A DNA stretch of 64,000 bases from Pseudomonadota bacterium (GCA_037200975.1 JBBCGI010000001.1:4485716-4549715); one strand, 5' to 3'. Numbered from the stretch's first letter, positions 50,098 to 59,335 are shown. Notes: generated from the sequence alone by a model not told the origin. A program made the numbers and translations.

Positions 50098-50982
50098 ATG
50101 GAAACACTGCGCGACAAGGTGGCCTTCGTGACGGGTGGCGCGAGCGGCATCGGTCTCGGCATCGCCAAGGCGATGGTGGAATCCGGCATGCGCGTGGTTA
50201 TTGCCGACGTGCGCGACGATCATCTCGCGGACGCGCGTGCCTGGTTCGTCTCGCAGAAGCAGAGCCGGCGCATCAAGACGATCAAGCTCGATGTGACGAA
50301 TCGCAAGGCCTACGCGCGCGCGGCCGACAAGGCCGAGGCGGCGTTCGGCAGGATCCACGTGCTGGTCAACAACGCCGGCCTGGGCTTGTTAGGCACCATC
50401 GACAAGACGAAGTTCGACGACTGGGACTGGGGCATGGACGTGATGATCGGCGGCGTCATCAACGGCATCCTCACGATCCTGCCGCGCATGCGCGCGCACG
50501 GCGAGGGCGGGCACATCGTCAACACCTCGAGCATGGCGGCGCTGGTGCCGATCCCGAATTGTTCCATCTACATCACCGCAAAATCGGCGCTGGTCGGGTT
50601 GTCGGAATGCCTGGCCGGCGAGCTCGCGCCGCACAACATCGGGGTGTCGGCGTTTTGTCCGGGGCCGGTGCAGAGCAATATCCGCGAGCTCGGCAAGCTG
50701 CGGCCCGACAAGTACAAGAAGGATTCGGGCCTCGGGGATTTCGAGAAGCAGCTCGCGACGCGGCCTACCAGCGAGCTGTGGATGGACGCGGTCGAATGCG
50801 GACGGCGCGTCGTGCGCGGCATCGAGCGCAACGACCTGTACATCTTCACGCATCCGGAGTTCAAGGACGGAGCGCGCGAGCGCTGCGACAAACTGCTGGC
50901 GTCGTTTCCGGATGAGCCGATCAATCAGGCGCGTGCCGACGGGATCAAATTCCTGCTGTCGAATCCCATCTTCAAGAACTGA
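50098..50982 (+). CDS. Short-chain dehydrogenase/reductase (SDR), cytoplasmic
   Basis: 294 residues. Classical SDR: TGGASGIGLGIA cofactor motif, NNAGLG, Ser of NTSSMAALVP and the YxxxK active site as YITAK. The segment WDWGMDVMIGGVINGI plus LPRMRAHGEGGH is shared almost word for word with the Tat-exported SDR at 55372, so the two are paralogues. It has no signal peptide. Starts 22 bases after a terminator and ends one base before the convergent amidohydrolase gene. Substrate unknown; probably an alcohol/ketone of the same pathway as the neighbours. Confidence 0.88.
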   Translation: METLRDKVAFVTGGASGIGLGIAKAMVESGMRVVIADVRDDHLADARAWFVSQKQSRRIKTIKLDVTNRKAYARAADKAEAAFGRIHVLVNNAGLGLLGTIDKTKFDDWDWGMDVMIGGVINGILTILPRMRAHGEGGHIVNTSSMAALVPIPNCSIYITAKSALVGLSECLAGELAPHNIGVSAFCPGPVQSNIRELGKLRPDKYKKDSGLGDFEKQLATRPTSELWMDAVECGRRVVRGIERNDLYIFTHPEFKDGARERCDKLLASFPDEPINQARADGIKFLLSNPIFKN

Positions 50983-50983
50983 C

Positions 50984-52474
50984 TCACGCGGGTGCGACGT
51001 ACCCGTATCGCAGGTTGCTGGGCAGGCCACCCATCGAGAGATATTCGCCCTTGATCGCCTCGAAATTGTCGGCCGATAACCTGGTCGCCGCTGCGGGATC
51101 GATCTTGTAGAGCTTCGACGCGTTGCCCGCGAAGATCTTCGACTTCACGGGCCCGTCGGCGGCGCCGAGCGATTTGTAGCCATGCTTCTTCTGCATGTCC
51201 TCGGGGATTTCCAGGCGACGCATCGCTTCGATCTGCCATTGCGGCGAACCCCACCACACCGAATCCGTGCCCCATACGACGCGGTCTTCGCCCAGCCCCT
51301 TGATCAGCGTGCCCATCAGCGCGGCGGCGAGTTTCGGATGCGTCACACAGGTATTGGCGAAACACGCGCCGAGTTCGCCGTACACGTTTTTCACGCCGAA
51401 CTTCGCGGGGATGTCGGCGAGATCGGAGACCCAGTCGAACCGGCCGGTCTTCTCGAACTGCGCGAGCTCGCGATCCGGCAGCTCGAGGAACGGGCGCATC
51501 GCCGAGTGATAGATGACGAAGTTGATCTGCGGCCAGTCCTTCGCAGCCTTGCCCACGTCCCAGACGGTGGCGTATTGCCACATGTCGGCCCACGAGGTCA
51601 TGTAGTCGGCGGGCATCAGGCCCTTGTGCACGCAGATGGTGTTGATGCCGCGCTTGAGCATGGCTTCGTACAGCGGATACACCAGCTTCTCGTCGTCGAG
51701 GCGCCAGTTGGTCTTCTTCTTCGTCTGGTAGATAGGATCGCCGATCGTGTAGCCCTTGATGCTGTCGGGCTTGAGCTGGTCCATCACGCGGACGATTTCC
51801 TCGAACCATCCGGGAGTGCCGGGCGTCACGATGCCGTGCCCGAGGCAGCGGCGCGACCCCGCCACCTTGTTCACGACGTCGCGCGCCGCGGCGATCTGGT
51901 CGTTGGTCAGGAAGAGATATTCGTAGTCGTCGGTCGGCGTGCCCGAGATCATCGCGACCTTGGTGTCGCTGTCGACGAAGATCTCCTTCACGTAGTTCTG
52001 GAACTTGTAGCGCGTGAGCCCATCGCTGCCGGGGATGTCGGGATTCCAGTGCTTCTTCGCGAAGTCGGCGGAGAAGACCAGCAATTGCTGCGTGTAGTCG
52101 TCGCGCACGAAATGCGTCTGGCAGTCGACGATGAACTGGTTGGAAAGCGCTTTGGCGCGTGCATCCGCCAGGCCGGGCGTCGCGGCTTCGGCACGCGACG
52201 CGGTGAACACCGGGCCAAACACTTCGTTGAACGCGAGAAAGGCGGCGGACATGCCGGCCGCGGAGGAGAGGAACGAGCGGCGGTTCAGTCCGTGTCGCGG
52301 CGCGAGCTCGTCGGCGAGGGCGCTGATGCGGGCTTCTACGCGCCGCTGATCGTCGCTCTGCGGCAGCGGCGTGAATTCGCCGTTGCTGACCACCTGCGTG
52401 GGAATCGGCGAGCCCGAGTCGCGCTGCTCGGCGGGCGTGAACGTCGCAAGTTCCGTATCGCTGATGAAGCGCAT
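50984..52474 (-). CDS. Tat-exported amidohydrolase-2 protein with altered metal motif
   Basis: 496 residues. Unusual 68-residue N-terminal extension precedes a twin-arginine signal (NRRSFLSSAAGMSAAFLAF). The amidohydrolase_2/ACMSD-like barrel follows: FIVDCQTHFVRDDY, VHKGLMPADYM, FVIYHSAMRPFLELP, VYGELGACFANTC and the late WGTDSVWWGSPQ. The canonical HxH at the strand-1 end is QTH here: the first His is Gln. Family members include metal-dependent decarboxylases and hydrolases of aromatic acids. It is followed on the same strand by nothing in the pathway; the EthD-like gene is directly upstream, nine bases away. Confidence 0.8.
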   Translation of the reverse strand: MRFISDTELATFTPAEQRDSGSPIPTQVVSNGEFTPLPQSDDQRRVEARISALADELAPRHGLNRRSFLSSAAGMSAAFLAFNEVFGPVFTASRAEAATPGLADARAKALSNQFIVDCQTHFVRDDYTQQLLVFSADFAKKHWNPDIPGSDGLTRYKFQNYVKEIFVDSDTKVAMISGTPTDDYEYLFLTNDQIAAARDVVNKVAGSRRCLGHGIVTPGTPGWFEEIVRVMDQLKPDSIKGYTIGDPIYQTKKKTNWRLDDEKLVYPLYEAMLKRGINTICVHKGLMPADYMTSWADMWQYATVWDVGKAAKDWPQINFVIYHSAMRPFLELPDRELAQFEKTGRFDWVSDLADIPAKFGVKNVYGELGACFANTCVTHPKLAAALMGTLIKGLGEDRVVWGTDSVWWGSPQWQIEAMRRLEIPEDMQKKHGYKSLGAADGPVKSKIFAGNASKLYKIDPAAATRLSADNFEAIKGEYLSMGGLPSNLRYGYVAPA

Positions 52475-52483
52475 GGCGGTCTC

Positions 52484-52894
52484 CTATTCGACGATTTCCT
52501 CGATCTGCGCCACCGGCGGGACGCTCGAGAAGTTAGGCACGTCGGCGATGAGTTGGCCGATGTGCTCTTTGGTGGCCGCGTCGAAACCTTCCATCGAGAA
52601 GATTTCGATGGTCACTGACGCGACGAAAGCGGGCGGCGAACCATCGCCCTTGCGGATGCCCTTGCGTATCTGCATCGTGCCCGCCGACGCTCCGAACCAC
52701 TCGCGCATCATGCCGAGGTGTTTGTCGCGGTAGTAGTCGAAATCGAAGCGTACGTCCGGCTGCCAGGGATACAGCACGGTCAGGCAGTGACGTCGGGTGG
52801 ACGCGGCGGCCGCGAGCGGCGCGCTCAACAGGCTGGACAAAGCGGTGAAGCCGCCGAGCACTGTCACGGCGGCGTCTCGTCTCGTTATTCGCAC
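52484..52894 (-). CDS. Small exported EthD-like protein
   Basis: 136 residues from GTG 52894, behind GGGGGAG. The N terminus (RITRRDAAVTVLGGFTALSSLL) is a signal, possibly Tat. The rest resembles EthD-type ferredoxin-like small proteins: LTVLYPWQPDVRFDFDYYRDKHLGMMREWFG with the HLGMM segment, and VTIEIFSMEGFDAATKEHI. EthD-like proteins are small helpers or enzymes in ether, quinone or aromatic degradation. It is upstream of, and very close to, the Tat amidohydrolase gene, so the two form a unit. Confidence 0.7.
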   Translation of the reverse strand: MRITRRDAAVTVLGGFTALSSLLSAPLAAAASTRRHCLTVLYPWQPDVRFDFDYYRDKHLGMMREWFGASAGTMQIRKGIRKGDGSPPAFVASVTIEIFSMEGFDAATKEHIGQLIADVPNFSSVPPVAQIEEIVE

Positions 52895-52917
52895 TGAATT
52901 TCTCCCCCGTCTTCCAG

Positions 52918-53034
52918 AGTGGTGCCGCAGAGTGGTGCCGGGGTGCAATTCTCGTAATTGCGCGAACGCCGAGTTTCAGCCAGCGCTCGCGCAATTACGA
53001 GAATTGCACCCCGGCACCACTCTGCGGCACCACT
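52918..53034. repeat. Long extragenic palindrome, copy B
   Basis: A perfect 48-base inverted repeat (52918-52965 and 52987-53034) around a 21-base loop. It lies in the divergent gap between the EthD-like gene and the PQQ dehydrogenase gene. The inner arm has the same TGGTGCCGGGGTGCAATT core as copy A at 24223. GTGCCG units recur near its outer ends. Such a hairpin would be very stable in RNA and could also act on either transcript. Confidence 0.9.
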
Positions 53035-53162
53035 TCCGACCGCAAGTTATCACGGCGCTCCGGCGCGCCGCTGTCGCGAATGACGAGTCCGGTTTCAGTT
53101 TGAGTCGAGTGTCGAATCGTGGTGAAGTCGAGAGTGATTCAACGAGCCAGCGGAGAGGGGAC

Positions 53163-55346
53163 ATGCCGGTCTTGCGTTACGTTTGCTTCGCAGCGCTGTG
53201 GGCCGCGGTGGCAGCCGCGCCGGCGGCCACTCCGACGATCGACAATACCGCACTCAACAACGATGCCGACGGGCGCAACTGGGCGGCGTACGGCCGCACT
53301 TTCGGCGAAACCCACTACAGCCCGCTCGCGGAGATCAATCGCCAGACGGTGCCGCGATTGAATCTGGCGTGGACGCTCGACCTCGACGTCACCAACAATC
53401 TCTCCACGCCGCTCGCCGTCGACGGCGTCATCTACGTCGCCTCGGGTTACAGCTTCGTTCACGCGGTGGACGCCAAAACCGGCAAACTGCTGTGGCGTTT
53501 CGACCCCGAAGTCCTGAAAGCCGCCGGCAACAAGCTGCGCACCGGCTGGGGCATTCGCGGCCTCGCGTTCTGGAAAGGCCGACTGTTCGTCGGCACACAC
53601 GATGGCCGATTGATCGCGATCGACGCAAAAACCGGCCAGCAGGTCTGGAGCGTGCAGACCATCGACACCGCCGATGGCTCCTTCGTTTCCGGCCCGCCGC
53701 GTGTATTCAACGACAAGGTGGTGATCGGGTTCGGCGGCGGCGACTTCGGCGCCGTACGCGGCTACGTGACCGCCTACGACACCAACACCGGCAAACAACT
53801 GTGGCGCTGGTTCACCGTGCCGGGCGACCCGTCCAAGGGTTTCGAAAACGCCGCGATGGAGATGGCGGCAAAAACCTGGACCGGCGAGTGGTGGAAATAC
53901 GGCGGCGGCGGCACGGTCTGGAACGCCATGACCTACGACCCGGAGTTCAACCGGCTCTACATCGGGACGGGCAACGGCGGTCCTTGGAACTGGAAGATCC
54001 GCAGTCCCGGGGGCGGCGACAACCTGTTCCTGTGTTCGGTGGTCGCGCTGAACGCCGACACCGGCGAATACGTCTGGCACTACCAAACTACTCCCGGCGA
54101 TTCGTGGGACTACAACTCCGCGATGGACATGACGCTGGCCACGCTCGACATCGGCGGTGCGCCGCGCAAGGTCATCCTGCACGCGCCCAAGAACGGCTTC
54201 TTCTACGTGCTCGATCGCGCCACGGGCAAACTGGTCTCCGCCGAGAAGTTAGGCACGGTCACCTGGGCGACGAAGGTGGACCTCGCCACCGGCCGCCCGA
54301 TCCTCACGCCCAACGCGCGCTACGAGAATGGGCCCGTCACGTTGTGGCCGAGTTTCCAGGGCGTGCACAATCTTTATCCGCAATCGTTCAGCCCGCTGAC
54401 GAAGCTGGTCTATGTGCCGACCATCGAGATGCCGGCGCAGTTCGGCGGCGACGTCGACGTGAAGAACTGGCATCCACTGCCATCGTCCATCCAGTTCACG
54501 GGTTTTCCGACCGCCGACGGCGATCCGCCGGCCGACGCCGGCAAGAGTTATCTGACCGCCTGGGATCCGGTGAAACAGCGCGCCGCCTGGCAGCAGCCGA
54601 CGCCCGGCCCGCACAACGGCGGCACGCTCGCGACCGGCGGCGACCTGGTGTTCCAGGGCCAGGCGGACGGATACATCAACGCCTACGGCGCGTCCGACGG
54701 CCGGCGCGTCTGGTCGTTCTACGCCGCCACCGCGGCGCTCGGCACCCCGATCACGTTCGCCATCGGCAAACAACAATACGTGTCGATCCTGACCGGCCCG
54801 CTGCACGGCGCGCCGGGTGGTTTCGGTTCGATGGCCGCGAAGTTCGGCTGGGACCCGCGCATCCATCCGCGGCGCCTGCTCACGTTCGTGCTGGACGGCA
54901 AGGGCAAACTACCGCCCACCCCGCCGCCGGTGTTTGCGAAGCCGCTCGACGCGCCCGAGATGAATGTCGATGATGCGCTCGTGAAGGAAGGTATTCAGCA
55001 ATGGTCGCGTTGCCAGCTCTGTCATGGCCCGGGCGCCGTGGCTGGCGGTACGGCGCCCGACCTGCGCGCGTCGCAGATCGTGCTGAATCCGGCGTCCTTC
55101 GCAACCGTGGTCAAGGGCGGGCTCGAGTCGCGCGGCATGCCGAAGTTCGGCGAGCTCAGCGATCGCGAGCTCGACGCGCTGCGCAACTACGTCCGATACC
55201 GCGCGCGGCTCGCGACACGTCCGAATGGCGTTGCGCCACCGGTCGAGGCGCCAAAGCCCGTCGAAGCCGAAAAGCCTGCCGAGAATCAGGAGCCGCCCAA
55301 ACCACCGGGCTCGCTCGAGTCCACCGGCGCACCGCCGCCCACATGA
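53163..55346 (+). CDS. PQQ-dependent dehydrogenase with C-terminal cytochrome c
   Basis: 727 residues from ATG 53163 (GGAGAGGGG upstream). Signal peptide (VCFAALWAAVAAAPAA), an eight-bladed PQQ propeller with tryptophan-docking repeats (DAKTGKLLWRF, DAKTGQQVWSV, NTGKQLWRWF), then a heme c domain with CQLCH (617-621). Calcium/active-site parts include GTGNGGPWN and TTPGDSWDYN. The vicinal Cys-Cys of quinohemoprotein alcohol dehydrogenases is absent (TGWGIRGLAFW there). A Pro/Glu/Lys-rich C-terminal tail is extra. Periplasmic oxidation of an alcohol feeding electrons to the respiratory chain; substrate unknown. Confidence 0.88.
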   Translation: MPVLRYVCFAALWAAVAAAPAATPTIDNTALNNDADGRNWAAYGRTFGETHYSPLAEINRQTVPRLNLAWTLDLDVTNNLSTPLAVDGVIYVASGYSFVHAVDAKTGKLLWRFDPEVLKAAGNKLRTGWGIRGLAFWKGRLFVGTHDGRLIAIDAKTGQQVWSVQTIDTADGSFVSGPPRVFNDKVVIGFGGGDFGAVRGYVTAYDTNTGKQLWRWFTVPGDPSKGFENAAMEMAAKTWTGEWWKYGGGGTVWNAMTYDPEFNRLYIGTGNGGPWNWKIRSPGGGDNLFLCSVVALNADTGEYVWHYQTTPGDSWDYNSAMDMTLATLDIGGAPRKVILHAPKNGFFYVLDRATGKLVSAEKLGTVTWATKVDLATGRPILTPNARYENGPVTLWPSFQGVHNLYPQSFSPLTKLVYVPTIEMPAQFGGDVDVKNWHPLPSSIQFTGFPTADGDPPADAGKSYLTAWDPVKQRAAWQQPTPGPHNGGTLATGGDLVFQGQADGYINAYGASDGRRVWSFYAATAALGTPITFAIGKQQYVSILTGPLHGAPGGFGSMAAKFGWDPRIHPRRLLTFVLDGKGKLPPTPPPVFAKPLDAPEMNVDDALVKEGIQQWSRCQLCHGPGAVAGGTAPDLRASQIVLNPASFATVVKGGLESRGMPKFGELSDRELDALRNYVRYRARLATRPNGVAPPVEAPKPVEAEKPAENQEPPKPPGSLESTGAPPPT

Positions 55347-55371
55347 GCCAGACCCAGTGGAGGATGAATCC

Positions 55372-56451
55372 ATGCGCAGGGAATCGAATGGCGCTTCGCG
55401 GCGCGAGTTTCTCGGGGCGGGCACGCTGGCGGTCGCCGCCGGCACGGCCGGCGTGATGGGGCTGGGCGCGGACGCTTCAGCTCAGACCGGGGGCGCGGGC
55501 GTCAATCCCGCGGTGACGAAAATCCAGAAGCCACTCGCGGACGTGAAAGGCAAAGTCGCCTTCATCACCGGCGGTTCGAGCGGCATTGGCCTCGGAATGG
55601 CGCGCGCGTTCTCGGCGGCCGGCATGAAGGTGATATTCACCTATCGCCGCGAGGATCATCGCGACGAGGCACTCAAGTTGTTAGGTACCGACAATCCCGG
55701 CGTCCACGCGATCAGGCTCGACGTCACCGATCGCGACGGTTTCGCGCGCGCCGCCGACGAGGCGGAAAAGACCTTCGGCAAGGTCCATCTGCTGGCGAAC
55801 AATGCCGGCGTCGGCATCCGCGTCGGAACGGGAGAGGCCACGTTCAAGGACTGGGACTGGGGCCTCGGCGTCAACCTGGGCGGCGTGATCAACGGCATTG
55901 CCACGCTGCTGCCGCGCATGCGCGCGCACGGCGAGGGCGCACACGTCATCGTCACTTCGTCGTCGGCCGGCCTCGTCGCTGGCGGGCGCATCGGCATCTA
56001 TGTGACTTCGAAGTTCGCCATCGTCGGCATGATGGAATCGCTGCGCGAGGAGATGGAGGGGGAGAACGTCGGCGTTTCCATCTTCTGCCCGGGGTTCGTG
56101 CAGTCGAACCTGATCGAGTCCGAAAAATTCCGTCCCTCGGAATACGTGAACGAGGTGCCGAAACCCAGTTCCGCGGCGATGTCGGCCCAGGACGAAGCGC
56201 TGGCGCGCAAGTTCATGTCGATCGGCATGGATGCGGTGGTGGCCGGAAATCACGTGCTCGACGGCATCCGCCGCAACGATCTTTATATCTTCACGCACCA
56301 GGAGTTCGAGCAGCCGACGCGCGAACGCATGGAGGCGTTGCTGGCTTCTTTTCCGGTTGCAAAGGCGCCGCGCGGGCGAAGCGAGGCGGCGAAGCGCTTC
56401 ATGACCGATCTGTACGCGCGGGAGCGCGACCGGCGCTTGTCGGGACGATGA
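55372..56451 (+). CDS. Tat-exported short-chain dehydrogenase/reductase
   Basis: 359 residues from ATG 55372. A twin-arginine signal (ASRREFLGAGTLAVAAGTAG, ending ASAQ) is fused to a classical SDR: ITGGSSGIGLGMA, NNAGVG, Ser of TSSSAGLV and YVTSK active site. Paralogous to the cytoplasmic SDR at 50098, sharing DWDWG, GGVINGIATLLPRMRAHGEG and a late DLYIFTH. Export of an NAD(P)-using enzyme is unusual. It follows the PQQ dehydrogenase by 25 bases, so alcohol oxidation outside the cytoplasm could be shared between them. Confidence 0.85.
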   Translation: MRRESNGASRREFLGAGTLAVAAGTAGVMGLGADASAQTGGAGVNPAVTKIQKPLADVKGKVAFITGGSSGIGLGMARAFSAAGMKVIFTYRREDHRDEALKLLGTDNPGVHAIRLDVTDRDGFARAADEAEKTFGKVHLLANNAGVGIRVGTGEATFKDWDWGLGVNLGGVINGIATLLPRMRAHGEGAHVIVTSSSAGLVAGGRIGIYVTSKFAIVGMMESLREEMEGENVGVSIFCPGFVQSNLIESEKFRPSEYVNEVPKPSSAAMSAQDEALARKFMSIGMDAVVAGNHVLDGIRRNDLYIFTHQEFEQPTRERMEALLASFPVAKAPRGRSEAAKRFMTDLYARERDRRLSGR

Positions 56452-56633
56452 TCCCGCCGGCTACCTGCCGAGCCCGATCCTCCGTGGCGTGGCCGCCACC
56501 CCTCCGGCGGCGCGCGCGGTTGAAACGCATTGCGCTGCCAGTTGCAAGTCCGCCACTGATTCGGCCCAAACTCTAACTATCAAAGTAGCCGATTCCTGAT
56601 CCACAGAATATTCGTTTGAGAAGGGGGGTTAAC

Positions 56634-59171
56634 GTGAGAGCTACGCGCCGCAAGCCGTTGGTAGAGTCCATTGCCGCAATTCTGGGTGTCGCCGCCGCCG
56701 GGCCCTTGCTGGCACAGCAGGCCGCCGAGGCCGACACACTCGAAGAAGTCATCGTCACCGCGCAGTTTCGTAAGCAGAACCTGCAGGACACACCGCTGGC
56801 CATCACGGCCGTCTCGGGCGACATGCTCGAGCGCCGCAGCCAGACGGACATCGCTGAAGTCGCCCGCCAGGCGCCCAACGTCACGCTGGCGGCGCAGAAC
56901 CAGGAATATGCCTCCGGCCTCATCGCCTACATTCGCGGCATCGGCCAGAACGATCCAAATTTCGCGGTCGAGCCGGGCGTCGGCATCTACGTCGACGATG
57001 TCTACCTGCCGACCCTGACCGGCTCGCTGCTCGATCTGATGGATGTCGAACGGGTGGAAATCCTGCGCGGACCGCAAGGCACTCTTGCCGGGCGCAACTC
57101 GATCGGCGGCGCCATCAAGATGTATTCGGTGCGGCCGCAGGGCGACGACTCCGGCGCATTCCAGGCGACGTTTGGATCGTATGACCGCGTCGACCTGCGC
57201 GGTATCTTCGATGCCAAGCTTTCCGATACCGTTTCCTTGCGCGTGTCGGGAGTCAGCAAGAACGAGACCGGCTATATCAAGCGTGTCGATTTCGCGCTGA
57301 CACACCCGGACTCCAACGTGCCCACGCAGGCCCACGGGCTGAGCCCCGTGCTCGGGCACGATGGCGGTGTTGCCATGGCGGCCGGCAAGATCGCGCTGCG
57401 CTGGCAGCCGAGCGACGCGGTCGACATCAACCTGTCGACCGACTACACGCGTGAACGCAACGATCCCGGCGTCGCGACACTGCTGTACGCAAACGCGGCG
57501 GGCGTGCTCAACGGCACTGAGTCGCGGCCCTGGCTGCGCGGCACCGACGGTCAACCCGTCCGCTACAACTGCCAGTTCGTGCCTTCGGGTCCGAACAGCT
57601 GCGACACGCAGACGCGGTATGACGGCCGTTACATCACGTATTCGACGTACGCCGATCTGTATGTCGGCGATACGCAGATGCCTTACAAGCCGCTGACCCT
57701 CGATCCGCATCGCGACATGGACAACTGGGGCATTGCGCTGTCCGCCGAATGGCAGCTCAGCGATGCGTTCTCGTTCGTGTCGATCACGTCCTATCGCGAC
57801 TACAAGACCGACTGGTCATACGACGTGGACGGCGCGCCGCTCACGTCCAACCTGCTCAACCAGACGCAGACGAACGAGCAGATCAGCCAGGAGCTGCGCT
57901 TCAACGGCAAGGTCGGCATCGTGGACTTCACTGTGGGTGCGTTCTACTTCGACACGGACGGCTTCTACACCGGACGCATCGATATTCCGTATGGCGGCCT
58001 CGACTTCATCCACGGACCGGATCCGACGCCTTCGACCAACAAGGCGCTGTTTGCCAATGCAACCCTCAGCTTCACGGAAGCGTTCCACCTGACGGCGGGT
58101 GTGCGCGAGTCGTGGGACAAGAAGGACTACGAGTACCGCCGGCACAATCCGGACTACACGGATGTGCAGGGCCCCTGCAACTTCTTCCTCGGCGCTCCGA
58201 TTGCCGGTCCGACCGCCGTCGGCAACCAGCCCAACTGCTTGTTGTTCGGGGTGAACGGCACGACAGCGCATTTCAAGAACGACCAGCTCGACTGGCGCGT
58301 CGCGCTCGACTACCGCTTCACGGAAGACCTGATGCTCTACACGCAGGCGGCCACCGGCTATCGCGCGGGCGGATTCAACGCACGGCCGTATTTCCCGAGC
58401 CAGGCAACGCCGCACGTGCCGGAGACGATCACGTCGTACGAGTTGGGCATGAAGACCGACCTGTTCGACAACAAGCTGCGCCTGAACCTGGCCGGGTTCT
58501 ACTTCGACTACGACGACATCGTGCTGCTGTCGACCTTCTGCGCGAACCTGCCCGTTGGACAGCAGACACCTTGCCTGCGTCCGGACAACGTCGGTTCGGC
58601 GGAAGTGAAGGGCGTCGAGCTCGAGGCGTACTTCAACCCGACGGCGAACTTCAGCATCGATGCGTCGTTCAGCCTGCTCGATTTCCAGTACACGGATATC
58701 GTCGAAACCGCGGGTACGGGCGTCGGCATCAACGACATCACGCCGTACACGCCGGAGAAGAAGGCGAGCCTCGGCGTGCAATACGACGTCGACGACGTTC
58801 TGGGCGGCAAACTGTCGTTCCGTGTCGACGCGTCCTACCAGTCGGAGATCTTCACGGAAGCCGGGAATGTCCCCGGTCAGATCGTCTCCAGCACCAACGC
58901 GAGAGTCGCGCCTTACAGCCAGGCTGGCGGTGGTGGTCCGATCGCGAACCTGCTGGTCGACAATCTGATCGATGCGTACACGCTGGCCAACGCGCGTATC
59001 TGGTGGGAATCCGAGGCAAGCGGTTGGGGTCTGGCGCTCGAAGTCCAGAACCTGACCGACAAGTACTACCTCGGGACCAAGGTGAACGACTCCTACTCGG
59101 TTGGCCATGTCTATGGCTCGCCGGGCAAGCCGCGCACCTGGGCCATCACGGTGAAGAAATCGTTCAATTGA
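56634..59171 (+). CDS. TonB-dependent outer-membrane receptor
   Basis: 845 residues from GTG 56634 with AAGGGGGG upstream (TTG 56616 would add six residues). Signal peptide to about LLAQQ, TonB-box/plug start LEEVIVTAQFRKQNLQDTPLA, VEILRGPQGTLAGRNSIGGA, and a barrel ending AITVKKSF plus N. Same catabolic class as the receptor at 47466. Position between the PQQ/SDR set and the gallate dioxygenase set suggests uptake of a lignin- or plant-derived compound. A terminator lies 15 bases beyond. Confidence 0.92.
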   Translation: MRATRRKPLVESIAAILGVAAAGPLLAQQAAEADTLEEVIVTAQFRKQNLQDTPLAITAVSGDMLERRSQTDIAEVARQAPNVTLAAQNQEYASGLIAYIRGIGQNDPNFAVEPGVGIYVDDVYLPTLTGSLLDLMDVERVEILRGPQGTLAGRNSIGGAIKMYSVRPQGDDSGAFQATFGSYDRVDLRGIFDAKLSDTVSLRVSGVSKNETGYIKRVDFALTHPDSNVPTQAHGLSPVLGHDGGVAMAAGKIALRWQPSDAVDINLSTDYTRERNDPGVATLLYANAAGVLNGTESRPWLRGTDGQPVRYNCQFVPSGPNSCDTQTRYDGRYITYSTYADLYVGDTQMPYKPLTLDPHRDMDNWGIALSAEWQLSDAFSFVSITSYRDYKTDWSYDVDGAPLTSNLLNQTQTNEQISQELRFNGKVGIVDFTVGAFYFDTDGFYTGRIDIPYGGLDFIHGPDPTPSTNKALFANATLSFTEAFHLTAGVRESWDKKDYEYRRHNPDYTDVQGPCNFFLGAPIAGPTAVGNQPNCLLFGVNGTTAHFKNDQLDWRVALDYRFTEDLMLYTQAATGYRAGGFNARPYFPSQATPHVPETITSYELGMKTDLFDNKLRLNLAGFYFDYDDIVLLSTFCANLPVGQQTPCLRPDNVGSAEVKGVELEAYFNPTANFSIDASFSLLDFQYTDIVETAGTGVGINDITPYTPEKKASLGVQYDVDDVLGGKLSFRVDASYQSEIFTEAGNVPGQIVSSTNARVAPYSQAGGGGPIANLLVDNLIDAYTLANARIWWESEASGWGLALEVQNLTDKYYLGTKVNDSYSVGHVYGSPGKPRTWAITVKKSFN

Positions 59172-59185
59172 TTCGCAGTTGAAGG

Positions 59186-59215
59186 ACGGGGGTGGCAGCA
59201 ATGCCACCCCCGTTT
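59186..59215 (+). terminator. Stem-loop terminator
   Basis: A perfect 12-base-pair stem (ACGGGGGTGGCA with TGCCACCCCCGT) with a GCAA tetraloop and only three T after it. Likely terminator of the TonB receptor gene, possibly also useful to the convergent dioxygenase gene. Confidence 0.8.
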
Positions 59216-59256
59216 GGCTGACGCCGGACCCCCGGGCAGAAGCCAGTTGGTGGCGG

Positions 59257-59335
59257 GTCAGTTGGTGCCAGGTGGGACTTGCGGGAACTAGCTTCTCAAG
59301 CTAATTCCCGCAAGTCCCACCTGGCACCAACTGAC
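59257..59335. repeat. Long extragenic palindrome, copy C
   Basis: A 38-base inverted repeat with one mismatch (59257-59294 and 59298-59335) and a 3-base loop. The arm begins GTCAGTTGGTGCCAGGTGGG, which shares the GGTGCC start with copies A and B but then differs, so it is a related subtype. It sits between the TonB receptor terminator and the 3' end of the desB-like gene. Confidence 0.88.
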
